Assembly: GCF_900094555.1 (NCBI RefSeq)
Contig: NZ_FMAC01000001.1
Span: forward strand, 1,054,001 to 1,118,000
Direction of reading: 5' to 3'
DNA length: 64,000 nucleotides
Source: Martinezella hainanensis
GTDB taxonomy: Bacteria > Pseudomonadota > Alphaproteobacteria > Rhizobiales > Rhizobiaceae
This document shows, piece by piece, positions 16,803 to 26,578 of the stretch. The stretch's first letter is position 1. Each line of letters starts with the position of its first letter. Both the position numbers and the translations under genes were made by a program. The notes under the pieces were generated by a model. That model searched no databases and was not told the DNA's origin. It saw only the letters and a program-made list of their open reading frames with translations.

Positions 16803-17504
16803 CTATCCGACGACGCACTTCTTGACGAAATGCAGCCAGCTATCGTTGCGCCGTATGGTCGCGCGCGGCAGGCCGAAAGGATCGTCACCCGGCCGCGCTC
16901 GACCGCGGCGCGTCGTCGTCGCGGCGCTGTAACCGGCTTCATAGGCAAGCACACGATCGAGCGGCGTTTCGTCGCCATAGGGAAAGCAGAAGGACGAGAC
17001 GCCCTCGTCGAGCAAATCTTCTAGCAGCTCGCGCGAATGCGTAATCTGACGGCGCGCCTCTTCCATGGGCAATTGCGGCAGGCGAACATGATCGAGCGTA
17101 TGCGATCCCACCTCATGCCCCAGACTGTGCCAATGCTTCAGCTGTTCGACCGACATGCAAGACGCCTGCGCCATGCCGAGGGGGGCATCCCAGATATTGC
17201 TGCCGCCAATCTGGTTCGCCACAACGAAATTCGTGGCGGTGAAGCCGAACTCCTGCAGCACCGGCAAGGCGTTTTCATAGACATTGGCGTAGCTGTCATC
17301 GAAGGTAATGGCAGCGACTTTGCCGGTCTTCTCGCCCCGGATGTAAGGCATTGCCTCACGCAGCGAGACACCCTGAATTCCAAGCTTTTTCAGCCATTCC
17401 ATCTGACGACGGAAGGCTTCCGGGTGGACGACCATACTTCTGAACGGCGCCTTGCGCGACGGCGGCGCCGCAATCTGATGATATGCGAGGATCGGAACAG
17501 CCAC
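16803..17504 (-). CDS. Polysaccharide deacetylase family protein
   Basis: A 233-residue NodB-fold (carbohydrate esterase 4) protein. VAAITFDDSYANVYENALPV carries the catalytic Asp pair (TFDD), SHTLDHVRLPQL carries the zinc-binding His motif (HxxxH), and FCFPYGD is the family's third motif. It lacks a recognisable signal peptide, so it may act in the cytoplasm or be exported otherwise. It would remove acetyl groups from an amino-sugar polymer or precursor. It lies 11 bases downstream of the GT25 gene on the same strand, suggesting joint modification of a surface glycan. Confidence 0.88.
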   Translation of the reverse strand: MAVPILAYHQIAAPPSRKAPFRSMVVHPEAFRRQMEWLKKLGIQGVSLREAMPYIRGEKTGKVAAITFDDSYANVYENALPVLQEFGFTATNFVVANQIGGSNIWDAPLGMAQASCMSVEQLKHWHSLGHEVGSHTLDHVRLPQLPMEEARRQITHSRELLEDLLDEGVSSFCFPYGDETPLDRVLAYEAGYSAATTTRRGRARPGDDPFGLPRATIRRNDSWLHFVKKCVVG

Positions 17505-17515
17505 GATGGATCGTC

Positions 17516-18379
17516 TCAGATGATGCGGCGCGAGCGAAGCGCGATCTTGGCACGATAGAGCGGCCGCAACACCTCTCTGGAGAGCCGCTCGGCCAATGTC
17601 TTGCGGCTCTTGATCGTGCTGCCGCCGAGCTGCGGGGAAATTTCACGCACACCGCCTGGCAGGACCGAGAGCGGCGATACGCGCGTAAACCAGCTCATCT
17701 GCACGGTGGTATCGACGGGCCGGTCGAAGACTGAGGTCGCCTCCAGCAGGCGGATGGCGGCATCGCGGCTGACGAGCTGGGCCACCATGCCGAGGCCGAT
17801 CCGCGTCGGCTGAATGACATTAGCCTCCCCCTGGGAGAGAATGCATCGGCCGTGTTCCTTGCCCATGCGGAACGGGAAGCGAATGAACGAACCCGGCTTG
17901 AGGCAGGTCTTGGCCGCCGCAAAGGCCGCATGGAACGCATCGTCGATCTCGACGTCATCCTCGAAGACAAGGCCTGCGTCGATCCCCTGCTCGACGATGG
18001 CAGCCCAAGCCTTGCGGTGCGACAGAAAGCAGGCGATTTCGCCCGTGCTCATGGCAAACGGGTAATATGGCTTCTGCAGCCGAGGACGGTAGACGCTGTC
18101 GATCTCGCCGGCACTCAGAGTGCGGCCATCAATCGCCTCGATGATCTCGCTTTGCACCGGAAGCTTCGCAGCAAGCCTTTCGACCTGCGGCATGCGGTCA
18201 CGGGCGCGAGCCAGATGGATGATGAAGCCACGAATGACAGGTTGGCCCGGTGCGTCCCGAACAACACCGACCGGATTGGACGCAGGAGCGAACTCGAATC
18301 CCGTATGAGATCTTTCGAGCGGCATCGCCGAAGACGGGTCGAATTCGTGGGCTTGCATGAATGGATACCTCGAGGTCAT
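17516..18379 (-). CDS. Glycosyltransferase family 25 (LPS-type)
   Basis: A 287-residue protein with a GT25 domain. IRGFIIHLARARDRMPQVER is the conserved N-terminal strand, EAIDGRTL follows, STGEIACFLSHRKAW is the family's donor-site motif, and LVFEDDVEIDD is the metal-binding acidic motif. GT25 enzymes add hexoses such as galactose to lipooligosaccharide. The C-terminal basic region may associate with the inner membrane. About 35 N-terminal residues before the domain are unlike the family, so an internal ATG (for example residue 8 or 19) is possible. It is probably co-transcribed with the deacetylase. Confidence 0.85.
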   Translation of the reverse strand: MTSRYPFMQAHEFDPSSAMPLERSHTGFEFAPASNPVGVVRDAPGQPVIRGFIIHLARARDRMPQVERLAAKLPVQSEIIEAIDGRTLSAGEIDSVYRPRLQKPYYPFAMSTGEIACFLSHRKAWAAIVEQGIDAGLVFEDDVEIDDAFHAAFAAAKTCLKPGSFIRFPFRMGKEHGRCILSQGEANVIQPTRIGLGMVAQLVSRDAAIRLLEATSVFDRPVDTTVQMSWFTRVSPLSVLPGGVREISPQLGGSTIKSRKTLAERLSREVLRPLYRAKIALRSRRII

Positions 18380-18482
18380 ATTTCGCGAGGCTCTAGCAAC
18401 CCTGAATGAAAGCGAGCTTAGGCAAACCTGAGGCGAAACTGAAAATGGTTGTTTTCAACTGGTCTGAACAACTGAAAGAAGG

Positions 18483-19100
18483 CTAGACGAGCATGCTGAT
18501 GCGGCCGGCCGCCATCTTGTCTTCGACCCAGCGGCGTTCATCCAGCCAGGCATGGCGCTTCCATCCCTCCCAGCTGAAACCGCACAGCTTCACGTTCCAT
18601 TCATCAGCAGGCAATCGTGACAGCATGTATCGGATGCCGAAGAAGCCGGTGCTCGGGAAGAGCTGGCGCATCCGACATTGGGTCACGCCCAGCTCCTCAC
18701 AGCCCTCGATGTAGAACTGCGGCGGCATGATGCGGATTTCCTTGCCGGCAGCACCGACCAGTTCGATCGTCCGCATCGTCCAATCGCTTCTTCTGCCTTT
18801 CAGACGCGAGAGAAGATTGGGCTTGGGGTGATATTTGCGGATGATGTCGGGATGGTAGGCAAGCACGACCTCCTTGGCCGCCACGAACGTCGCACTGGTC
18901 AGGAAGGTCGGGTCCGTCAATCGGCGTTGCATCGGCTTGCTGGAAGCCGCTAGCATGAGAATATCGGTGCGTGAACCGCTCATGCCGATCGAGGCTTTCG
19001 GCTCGTTGAAACGCATTGCAAACTCTGCATTGTCCACGACCTGCGAGAGGTCGCGCTGCAGCTTGCCATTGCCAATGATGATTGCCGTCTTACGCGTCAA
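18483..19100 (-). CDS. GT29-like (sialyltransferase-motif) protein
   Basis: A 205-residue soluble protein. TAIIIGNGKLQRDL followed by VDNAEFAMRFNEP and GSRTDIL resembles the large sialylmotif of glycosyltransferase family 29, and PSTGFFGIRYMLSR resembles the small sialylmotif, though the protein is far shorter than eukaryotic enzymes. Rhizobial homologues have, as I recall, been annotated as urease operon accessory proteins, a label with no support in this sequence or its neighbours. It lies upstream of the GT25 and deacetylase genes on the same strand after a 103-base gap, which favours a surface-sugar role. Confidence 0.6.
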   Translation of the reverse strand: MTRKTAIIIGNGKLQRDLSQVVDNAEFAMRFNEPKASIGMSGSRTDILMLAASSKPMQRRLTDPTFLTSATFVAAKEVVLAYHPDIIRKYHPKPNLLSRLKGRRSDWTMRTIELVGAAGKEIRIMPPQFYIEGCEELGVTQCRMRQLFPSTGFFGIRYMLSRLPADEWNVKLCGFSWEGWKRHAWLDERRWVEDKMAAGRISMLV

Positions 19101-19334
19101 ATATGAATATCCATCAGGTCTGAAATCGCCGACCTAACGGAGCCAAATGAAGCCAAACTGAATGACGGATCAGGGAAGGATGCATAAATCCTGACACGAA
19201 CCTGAAAGCCGTCGCAATGTCACTTACAAGCAACAGCGGTGCCTGAAACCCGCGCTTCAGCTCAAATTTGCATGCAGCCCGCGGGTCGCGCAACAAGCCC
19301 GATTGTAATGGCAAGCGGATAGCATCCTGCCGAA

Positions 19335-19360
19335 TCAAAAAGGAGCCCAAAAGGGCTCCC
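19335..19360 (-). terminator. Rho-independent terminator of the DUF882 gene
   Basis: On the minus strand GGAGCCC, a TTTT loop and GGGCTCC (19359-19342) are followed by TTTTTGATT. It lies about 30 bases past the stop of the DUF882 gene. Confidence 0.85.
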
Positions 19361-19388
19361 TCAAACGCTGCTGACGTTGATACCTGGC

Positions 19389-21329
19389 CTATTCGACCGA
19401 ATTGAACTTCTTCACCTGAAGGAAGTTCACTGCAGTTCCGCTGAAGCGCTCGGGATCGATCGATGCCGTCTGCACCTTGAAACCATCCGTGTAAACGGCG
19501 GTCGGCTGGGCACGGAGCGTCGGGCTTACGAAACGCGGCGCCTTGACCGGGCGGTTCACGATCTCGACCCGGGCCTTTGCAATCGCCCATTGCGAGATCA
19601 TCTTCTCCGTCAGCGTCGGCGCAGTCGTCAGCGTTGCCCGGCCTGAATCAGCCTCGACAGCATCCTGTTTGTTCGGCCGACCGCCCTTGGTCGCAATACC
19701 GGCGGCAATCGGGCGTTCCTGCGGCGTTGTCGGCTCGAAACCGTCGTTGAAGCGACGGCTGCTGGCCTTGACCTCGTTGCGGATCGGCGCGAGCGCAGCC
19801 ACCTGCATCGGCATTTGCTGAGCCGGTCTCTGCTGCGGCAGGACGGCAGCAATTGCCTGCGCGGCATCATTACCGTTGCTTGCGGGCGCCAGTTGATCCT
19901 TGGAGGCGACGTTGTTCGACGGCTGCATCACCGGAACCGCATTGTCGGCATCCGATCGATCAGGACGGCTTTGCTCCAGAGCCGCAATGACCGAGGGCGA
20001 AAGCACGCCTGCGTCAGCCTGGTCGTCAGCGGCTTCCTGATCCGCGTCGGCGGCAGCGAGGAGGCTCTCGGCCACTTCCGGACGCTGCGCTGGCACCGGA
20101 ACAGCGGCCAGCTGACCTTTCATGTCAGCCTCGGCCGATGCAACTTCGGCATCCCCAGGCGAACGCCGATCAAGCAAGGCCGGCACGGGCACATGATAGG
20201 AGCGAAGATCGGCATATTGCGGCTGATCGCCCGTATCCGGCATGGCGGCGGCAAGCGCATCCTGAGCAGCGTTACGAGACGGCGAGACGAGAGCGGAAGC
20301 CACATCGCTGCCGGCAGGCTGATTGCCAAATGCCGGGCGAACCTGGGGAACGGGCGCGTTTACGCTGGCGACCTGAACCTGGGCGGGAGCCGGAGCGGCG
20401 CTATCGTCACCATCATCACTGGCAGCCGGAGCCGGCTGGCCTTTACGCGCAGCCGAAGCGACAGCCACCGGCGCCGCGGTCGTTCCGCTATCTGCATTGT
20501 CCTCTTCCTCATCCGCACCACCGCCCCCGAACAGGCGGGCAAAGAAGCCTCGGCGCGGCGAAGAGGAGCTGGCGATCTGGATATCGTCGGACGACATGCG
20601 GCGCTTGTAATCGGCGACCGCCTGCTGGTAGCCCGGCAGCGGCCGGCCATCAGCAGGAATATGCATGGTCTTGCCGTCCGGGAAGAGACGGACGAGATCC
20701 TGGCGATCCATGCGCGGCCAAGCGCGTACGCCGCCGACGTCCATATGGACGAAGGGCGAGCCGGAGGTCGGATAGTAGCCGACGCCGCCCACCTGCAGCT
20801 TCATGCCGATTTCGCGCAGCTTGGTGAGCTTGACATCAGGAATATAGAAATCCATCGCGTTGCCGAGCATGTGCTGGCTCTTCTTGGCAACGCCAGTATG
20901 GGCGGAACGCGTGCGCAGCATCTCGTTGGTGCCGGGCGAACGGAAACCGCAGATCACGTAGATGAATTCATGCGAACCGCTTTCGCGGTAGACTTCCCAG
21001 ATCAGGTCGAACAGGCGCGGATTCATCTTGGTGGGCTGATTCTTGCGCCAGTCGCGCAGGATGCGGTTCAGCTTCTCCAGACCGTCCGGATCGAACTTGC
21101 CGTTGCGCTTATAGGTAATGACGGCCTTTTCGCCAGTATGGACGTAGTAGATCTTGAGGCTGCGGGTTTCACCGCCTGCCTGAGAGGGAGTGCCAACGAA
21201 AACAGGGGTAGAAACGGCCAAAGCAAGGAGGCCAACGGCTACAACCTTGGCCACCTTGCTAAATAGGTGAGAGCACGCAGAATGCCAGCTCAAGCTATTA
21301 GGCTTGGTATTTGCACTCAAATTCGGCAA
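19389..21329 (-). CDS. DUF882 (M15-like) envelope protein with long disordered tail
   Basis: A 646-residue protein. A signal peptide (VAVGLLALAVSTPVFVG to PSQA) is followed by a DUF882 domain, about residues 55-210. ICGFRSPGTN, SQHMLGNAMDFYIPD and FVHMDVGGVR give the Arg and the His/Asp/His metal ligands of M15/LAS peptidases, so it may cleave peptidoglycan peptides. The remaining 430 or so residues are low-complexity, rich in Ala, Pro, Asp and Gln, and much longer than the domain. The start is a TTG with no good ATG before the signal peptide. It lies just downstream of the response regulator gene, with a promoter-sized 175-base gap. Confidence 0.82.
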   Translation of the reverse strand: MPNLSANTKPNSLSWHSACSHLFSKVAKVVAVGLLALAVSTPVFVGTPSQAGGETRSLKIYYVHTGEKAVITYKRNGKFDPDGLEKLNRILRDWRKNQPTKMNPRLFDLIWEVYRESGSHEFIYVICGFRSPGTNEMLRTRSAHTGVAKKSQHMLGNAMDFYIPDVKLTKLREIGMKLQVGGVGYYPTSGSPFVHMDVGGVRAWPRMDRQDLVRLFPDGKTMHIPADGRPLPGYQQAVADYKRRMSSDDIQIASSSSPRRGFFARLFGGGGADEEEDNADSGTTAAPVAVASAARKGQPAPAASDDGDDSAAPAPAQVQVASVNAPVPQVRPAFGNQPAGSDVASALVSPSRNAAQDALAAAMPDTGDQPQYADLRSYHVPVPALLDRRSPGDAEVASAEADMKGQLAAVPVPAQRPEVAESLLAAADADQEAADDQADAGVLSPSVIAALEQSRPDRSDADNAVPVMQPSNNVASKDQLAPASNGNDAAQAIAAVLPQQRPAQQMPMQVAALAPIRNEVKASSRRFNDGFEPTTPQERPIAAGIATKGGRPNKQDAVEADSGRATLTTAPTLTEKMISQWAIAKARVEIVNRPVKAPRFVSPTLRAQPTAVYTDGFKVQTASIDPERFSGTAVNFLQVKKFNSVE

Positions 21330-21504
21330 TTCGATCCCCGTCCGACAGACAATGTCGCATCGTGTTCCAAATGGCTGTCAATTGCGGTGACACGATGGCA
21401 AAAATGCCACACATGATCGACCCCTTCATACATGGTGAACGATGCACTAACAAGTGCTTTACGACGGGTAACAAAATATGCTTGCCTAAACGTTAAGCTT
21501 TCCC

Positions 21505-23085
21505 TCATGCAGCGTTTTTTTGCGGGTCATCCGGGTCTATGCCGTAATCCTTCAACTTTCGGTAGAGAGTTGACCGGCCGATACCGAGCTTTCGCGCGAC
21601 CTGACTCATCTGCCCGCGATAGAATTTGAGGGCAAATCGGATCAATTCTTCCTCGACATCGGCCAGTTTCCTGACATCGCCTGACGTGTTCGTGCTGACG
21701 ATGACATTGTCGGAAGCACCGGCCGACGTATCGACTGAAGCAAGCGGAGTGGTTGCAGTCGATCCGTGCGCGCCCCCGTAAGAGGCCCGTTCGCTTCGTT
21801 CAGCCGCGAGAAGCTCGGCCGAAGAGGCATGCGAATTATCCACAACCAAGGTCGGATGCTCGGCGGCGAAATAGCCGGGCAGCTGCGCGGCGATCTGCGG
21901 GAAATCCGTGTCGAGCAGCTCAGGGCCTTCGGACAGCACGACCGCGCGGAAAACAGCGTTTTCGAGCTGGCGGATATTGCCTGGCCAGTCGTAGGCGGTC
22001 AACAGCGCAAGGGCATCGTTGCTGATCCCGAGCGAGTGATCGAGCTTCTGCTCCAGTGCAAACCGGTCGGCAAAGGCGCGTGCCAGATGCGGGATGTCTT
22101 CCTTGCGGCGGCGCAAAGCCGGCATGGTGATCGGAAAGACGTTAAGGCGATAGTAGAGATCCTCGCGGAACCGCCCCGCCTTGACCTCTTCGATCAGATC
22201 CTTGTTGGTGGCCGAGATCAGCCGGACATTGACCTTCTGTGCGACGCGCGCACCGACGGTCTCGATTTCGCCCTGCTGCACGGCACGCAAAAGCTTGACC
22301 TGGACCTCGAGCGGCAGATCGCCGATCTCGTCGAGAAACAGCGTGCCGCCATCGGCCTCCATGAATTTGCCGACATGACGCTCGGCCGCCCCCGTAAACG
22401 CTCCCTTCTCATGGCCGAAAAGGATGCTCTCCACGAGATTGTGCGGGATGGCGCCACAGTTGACGGTGACGAACGGCTTGCCGGCTCGATCGCTGGCGGC
22501 CTGGATGGCGCGGGCCACCAGTTCCTTGCCGACGCCCGACTCACCCTCCAGCACCACCGGAATGTTCGATTGCGCGGCGCGATGAGCGAGATCGATCACC
22601 CGCATCATCGCCGGGCTTGCCGAAACGATGTCGTCGAAGGTGATGCTGCTCGAGCGCGACTTGCGCCCGGCGCGGGCCTTCGCCTCGCGTTGATCGAGCT
22701 TCAGAGCATTGGCGATCGACGCCGCGATACGCTCCGGCGACACAGGCTTGACGACGAAATCGAAGGCGCCGGCGCGCATCGCCTGCACCACGGTATCGAT
22801 ACCGCCCTGCCCGGTCTGCACGATGACGGGCAGGTCGATGCCCATATCGTTGAGCGCGCCCAGGAACTCGATGCCGTTCATTTCCGGCATCATGAGATCG
22901 AGCACGATCACATTGATCTGATCGTTGCCACGCTTCAAGAATTCCAGGCCGAGACGGCCATTTTCTGCCAAATGGGCAACGTGTCCGTGCCGCTCGATGG
23001 CATTCTTCAGCAGACGGCGTTGAATCGGATCATCCTCAACAACGAGAATCTGCGCGCCCCCCTTGGCGCTATTATAAACAGTCAT
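21505..23085 (-). CDS. Sigma-54-dependent response regulator (NtrC family)
   Basis: A 526-residue three-domain activator. The receiver occupies residues 12-125, with phospho-acceptor Asp63 in [13 protein letters not shown]. The AAA+ domain has Walker A GESGVGKE, the sigma-54 contact loop GAFTGA, Walker [14 protein letters not shown] and an arginine-finger region [14 protein letters not shown] Fis-type helix-turn-helix is at the C-terminus ([20 protein letters not shown]). A serine/alanine-rich linker precedes the DNA-binding domain. It activates RpoN promoters when phosphorylated. No histidine kinase adjoins it, so its partner is encoded elsewhere. Target genes are unknown; the adjacent DUF882 gene is a candidate by position only. 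Confidence 0.93.
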   Translation of the reverse strand: MTVYNSAKGGAQILVVEDDPIQRRLLKNAIERHGHVAHLAENGRLGLEFLKRGNDQINVIVLDLMMPEMNGIEFLGALNDMGIDLPVIVQTGQGGIDTVVQAMRAGAFDFVVKPVSPERIAASIANALKLDQREAKARAGRKSRSSSITFDDIVSASPAMMRVIDLAHRAAQSNIPVVLEGESGVGKELVARAIQAASDRAGKPFVTVNCGAIPHNLVESILFGHEKGAFTGAAERHVGKFMEADGGTLFLDEIGDLPLEVQVKLLRAVQQGEIETVGARVAQKVNVRLISATNKDLIEEVKAGRFREDLYYRLNVFPITMPALRRRKEDIPHLARAFADRFALEQKLDHSLGISNDALALLTAYDWPGNIRQLENAVFRAVVLSEGPELLDTDFPQIAAQLPGYFAAEHPTLVVDNSHASSAELLAAERSERASYGGAHGSTATTPLASVDTSAGASDNVIVSTNTSGDVRKLADVEEELIRFALKFYRGQMSQVARKLGIGRSTLYRKLKDYGIDPDDPQKNAA

Positions 23086-23305
23086 TGGTGCCTCACTTCA
23101 TGCGAAACCTGACACGGACATTCGCAGAAAGGCTTGAACATGAAGTTTTGCCAAAACCTCGCATTTTAATCATTGTGACGAATGTAACGCCGTCCATGAT
23201 TCAACCTTCGGTGCAGGAAAATCAGGCCTTGCAGCGGGCTTTCCAGCCGAATAGACACGAACGGATCGGACGATCCGAAAAATAAAAGCAGAGGAAATTT
23301 CGCCC

Positions 23306-25150
23306 ATGAGCCCGACCTCGCTCCACTCCCTCATTAATTTCTCGGCAAGCCAGGCGACCGGCCAGGCGCTTGGCGACCTTCCCACCTGGAAGCTCAGCGA
23401 TCTCTACCCGTCGGCGACCTCGTCGGAGTTCCTTGGAGACATGGAAAAGGCCGGCAAGATGTCCGTCGCCTTCGAGGAGAAATGGAAGGGCAAGCTTACC
23501 GATGCAGCCAGCAAAACAGGCGATGCCGGCCTCGGGGCAGCCATCAGGGAATATGAGGCGCTCGACGATATCATGGGCCGTCTGGGCTCCTATGCCGGGC
23601 TCACTTATTTCTCGAACACCATCGATCCGGCCAACGGCAAGCTTTATGGCGACGTCCAGGCAAGGCTGACGGACTATGCCGCGCACCTGCTGTTCTTCCC
23701 GCTGGAGCTGAACCGGATCGACGATGCCGTCATGGATGCCTGCATGGCGAACGATCCCGCCGCCGGCCACTATCGGCCCTGGATCGTCGACCTGCGCAAG
23801 GACAAGCCGCACCAGCTGGACGATAAGCTCGAGCAGCTGTTCCTGGAAAAATCCATGACGAGTGCTGCCGCCTTCAACCGGCTGTTCGACGAGACGATGG
23901 CGGAGCTGCGCTTCGAGATCGACGGCGAGAAACAGCCTCTGGAAGTCGCCTTGAACATGCTGCAGGAGCAGGACCCGGAAGCGCGCCGCAAGGCCGCCAT
24001 GGCCCTTGCCGAAACCTTCAAGGCCAATCTGCGCACCTTCACACTGATCACCAATACGCTCGCCAAGGACAAGGAAATCGCCGACCGCTGGCGCGGCTTC
24101 GAAGATATCGCCGACTCAAGGCATCTGGCCAACCGCGTCGAGCGCGAGGTGGTTGATGCACTCGCGGCCGCCGTGCGCGACGCCTATCCGCGCCTGTCAC
24201 ATCGCTATTACAAGATGAAGGCCAAGTGGCTCGGCATGGACCAGATGAATTTCTGGGACCGCAACGCACCGCTGCCGGAAACGCCCAATGCGCTGATCCC
24301 ATGGACCGATGCGAAAGACACGGTTCTTTCGGCCTACGGCAATTTCGCGCCGGAGATGGCCGCGATCGCCAAGCGCTTCTTCGATGAGGAATGGATCGAC
24401 GCGCCGGTGCGCCCCGGCAAGGCGCCGGGCGCCTTCGCGCATCCGACCGTCCCTTCGGCTCATCCTTACGTGCTGGTCAATTACATGGGCAAGCCGCGCG
24501 ACGTGATGACGCTCGCGCACGAGCTTGGCCATGGCGTGCATCAGGTGCTGGCCGGCGGCCAGGGCGCGCTGATGTGCCAGACGCCGCTGACATTGGCCGA
24601 AACCGCCTCGGTCTTCGGCGAGATGCTGACCTTCCGCGCGCTCCTCGACAAGACCACCGACAAGCGCGAGCGCAAGGCGATGCTCGCCCAGAAGGTCGAG
24701 GACATGATCAACACGGTCGTGCGCCAGATCGCCTTCTACGAATTCGAGCGCAAGGTGCACACCGCCCGCAAGGATGGCGAGCTGACATCGGACAATATTG
24801 GCGAGCTGTGGCTCTCAGTGCAGGAGGAAAGTCTCGGCCCGGCGATCAAGATCTCCGAGGGCTATGAGACCTACTGGGCCTATATCCCCCATTTCATCCA
24901 CTCGCCCTTCTACGTCTACGCCTATGCCTTCGGCGACTGCCTGGTAAACTCGCTCTATGCCGTCTACCGCAACGCCGAAAAGGGCTTCCAGGAGAAGTAT
25001 TTCGAGCTCCTGAAGGCCGGCGGCACCAAGCATCACTCCGAACTTTTGAAGCCTTTCGGCCTCGATGCGACCGATCCGTCGTTCTGGAGCAAGGGTCTGT
25101 CGATGATCGAAGGGCTGATCGACGAGCTGGAAGCGTTAGATAAGAACTGA
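23306..25150 (+). CDS. pepF: M3 family oligoendopeptidase F
   Basis: A 614-residue cytosolic zinc metallopeptidase that hydrolyses short oligopeptides. The zinc motif HELGH lies in TLAHELGHGVHQVLAGG near residue 410, with the third ligand Glu in TLAETASVFGEML about 30 residues later. The N-terminal oligopeptidase-F domain (LPTWKLSDLYPS, EYEALDDIMGRLGSYA) is complete. Length is normal for PepF. GAGGAAA precedes the ATG. It is preceded by a 220-base leader and followed by a palindromic repeat cluster. Peptide recycling is the usual role; specificity is not readable. Confidence 0.93.
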   Translation: MSPTSLHSLINFSASQATGQALGDLPTWKLSDLYPSATSSEFLGDMEKAGKMSVAFEEKWKGKLTDAASKTGDAGLGAAIREYEALDDIMGRLGSYAGLTYFSNTIDPANGKLYGDVQARLTDYAAHLLFFPLELNRIDDAVMDACMANDPAAGHYRPWIVDLRKDKPHQLDDKLEQLFLEKSMTSAAAFNRLFDETMAELRFEIDGEKQPLEVALNMLQEQDPEARRKAAMALAETFKANLRTFTLITNTLAKDKEIADRWRGFEDIADSRHLANRVEREVVDALAAAVRDAYPRLSHRYYKMKAKWLGMDQMNFWDRNAPLPETPNALIPWTDAKDTVLSAYGNFAPEMAAIAKRFFDEEWIDAPVRPGKAPGAFAHPTVPSAHPYVLVNYMGKPRDVMTLAHELGHGVHQVLAGGQGALMCQTPLTLAETASVFGEMLTFRALLDKTTDKRERKAMLAQKVEDMINTVVRQIAFYEFERKVHTARKDGELTSDNIGELWLSVQEESLGPAIKISEGYETYWAYIPHFIHSPFYVYAYAFGDCLVNSLYAVYRNAEKGFQEKYFELLKAGGTKHHSELLKPFGLDATDPSFWSKGLSMIEGLIDELEALDKN

Positions 25151-25201
25151 ACTGACGAGAAGCAGGACAGGCACCTCCGCCGTTGCTGCAGCTTTGTGCA
25201 T

Positions 25202-25345
25202 GGCCCCTCACCCATCCCCTCTCCCGCAAGCGGGGAGAGGGGATGGGCTCAGCATTCACCGCATCGGTCTTTGCAAACGACGGTGTAGCGGCTGTGGTAA
25301 CTCCCTCTCCCCGCATTGGCGGGGAGAGGGTTGGGGTGAGGGGCC
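25202..25345. repeat. Composite palindromic intergenic element
   Basis: A 144-bp mosaic. The outer arms GGCCCCTCACCC (25202-25213) and GGGTGAGGGGCC (25334-25345) are perfect 12-bp inverted repeats. Inside lie two hairpins: CCCATCCCCTCTCCCG with its partner (25211-25247) and CCCTCTCCCCGC with GCGGGGAGAGGG (25303-25330, 4-base loop). It fills the gap between pepF and pabB and resembles clustered palindromic elements common in rhizobial intergenic DNA. Confidence 0.7.
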
Positions 25346-25417
25346 AGGCATGCAAGTTGCGGCAATGGCGGACATGCCTGACAATCGACATAACAACGAC
25401 CCGATAGATACTTGCGC

Positions 25418-26578
25418 ATGGCCGACGCCATACCCTACGTCCTCTTCAGGGACGACAGCACAGGACAGGTGATGCTCTTTGCCGAACCGGCCGAGATCAT
25501 CGTCGCCCATACGCGCGAACAATTCTTCGATGCGCTCGATCGCATGGAAGAAGCCAGGCGGCGGGGACAGTGGCTTGCCGGCTACATGGCCTATGAGGCC
25601 GGCCATCTCTTCGAGGAAAAACTCGCGCCCTTCGCCGAGGAAAACAGGGAAACGCCCCTGCTCTGCTTCGGCGTTTTCGATGCCCCCGCCGGCGACGGCC
25701 ATCCGCTTGCTCAACCCGCACAGCGGCAGGAAAACCAGGAGTTCCTGACGGAGCCGAAAGCCGCGTGGAATTTCGAGACCTATCGCGAGCGCTTCGACCG
25801 GCTGCACCAGCATCTGCGCCTGGGCGACTGCTATCAGGCCAACCTCACCATGCCGATCCATGCCCGCTGGAACGGCGATCCGCGCGCCGCCTTCTGGTCC
25901 CTGATCGAGCGGCAACCGGTGAAATACGGCGCGCTCGTCGATCTCGGCGGCCCGGTCATCCTGTCGCGCTCGCCGGAGCTTTTCTTCCACACGGACGCGG
26001 ACGGCTGGATCGAGACGCATCCGATGAAAGGCACGGCCAAGCGCGGCGCAAATGCCGCGGAGGACGACGCGATCGTCGCCGCCATGCTCGCCGACGAGAA
26101 GACGCAGGCCGAAAACCGCATGATCGTCGATCTGCTGCGCAACGATATCTCGCGCATCACGCAAGTCGGCACGCTGAACGTCCCCAAGCTCTTCGAAATC
26201 GAGACCTACCCTACCCTGCACCAGATGGTCAGCCATGTGCAGGCGAAATTGCTTCCCGGCATATCGATCCGCGACATTCTTGCTGCGCTCTTTCCTTGCG
26301 GTTCGATAACGGGCGCACCGAAAATGCGGGCGATGGAAATCCTGCATGATCTCGAAGATGGCCCGCGCGATGCCTATTGCGGCGCGATCGGCATGATCTC
26401 GCCTGATGGAGCCATGCGTTTTTCGGTGGCGATCCGCACGATCACGCTTTTCCAAGACGGCCGCGCGGTGTTCAATGTCGGCGGAGGCATCGTCTTCGAT
26501 TCGACGGCGGAAGCGGAATACGAGGAATGCCTCCTGAAGGCGCGCTTCGCCGTGGGGGACAGATGGATCGACCGCTAG
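25418..26578 (+). CDS. pabB: Aminodeoxychorismate synthase component I
   Basis: A 386-residue chorismate-binding enzyme that aminates chorismate to 4-amino-4-deoxychorismate for folate synthesis. Visible family motifs are LGDCYQANLTMPI, ILSRSPELFF, ETHPMKGTAKRG, ENRMIVDLLRND, the FPCGSITGAPK active-site segment, and AYCGAIGMISPDG near the C-terminus. The N-terminal half is shorter than in TrpE, as usual for PabB. The ATG at 25418 is used rather than an in-frame TTG two codons earlier. It overlaps pabC by 16 bases, so both steps to p-aminobenzoate are coupled. The glutaminase PabA is not in the window. Confidence 0.92.
   Translation: MADAIPYVLFRDDSTGQVMLFAEPAEIIVAHTREQFFDALDRMEEARRRGQWLAGYMAYEAGHLFEEKLAPFAEENRETPLLCFGVFDAPAGDGHPLAQPAQRQENQEFLTEPKAAWNFETYRERFDRLHQHLRLGDCYQANLTMPIHARWNGDPRAAFWSLIERQPVKYGALVDLGGPVILSRSPELFFHTDADGWIETHPMKGTAKRGANAAEDDAIVAAMLADEKTQAENRMIVDLLRNDISRITQVGTLNVPKLFEIETYPTLHQMVSHVQAKLLPGISIRDILAALFPCGSITGAPKMRAMEILHDLEDGPRDAYCGAIGMISPDGAMRFSVAIRTITLFQDGRAVFNVGGGIVFDSTAEAEYEECLLKARFAVGDRWIDR

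Noticed and set aside
19815..21266. 483-codon frame opposite the DUF882 gene
   Set aside because: The DUF882 domain motifs are on the opposite strand and the plus-strand frame has none.
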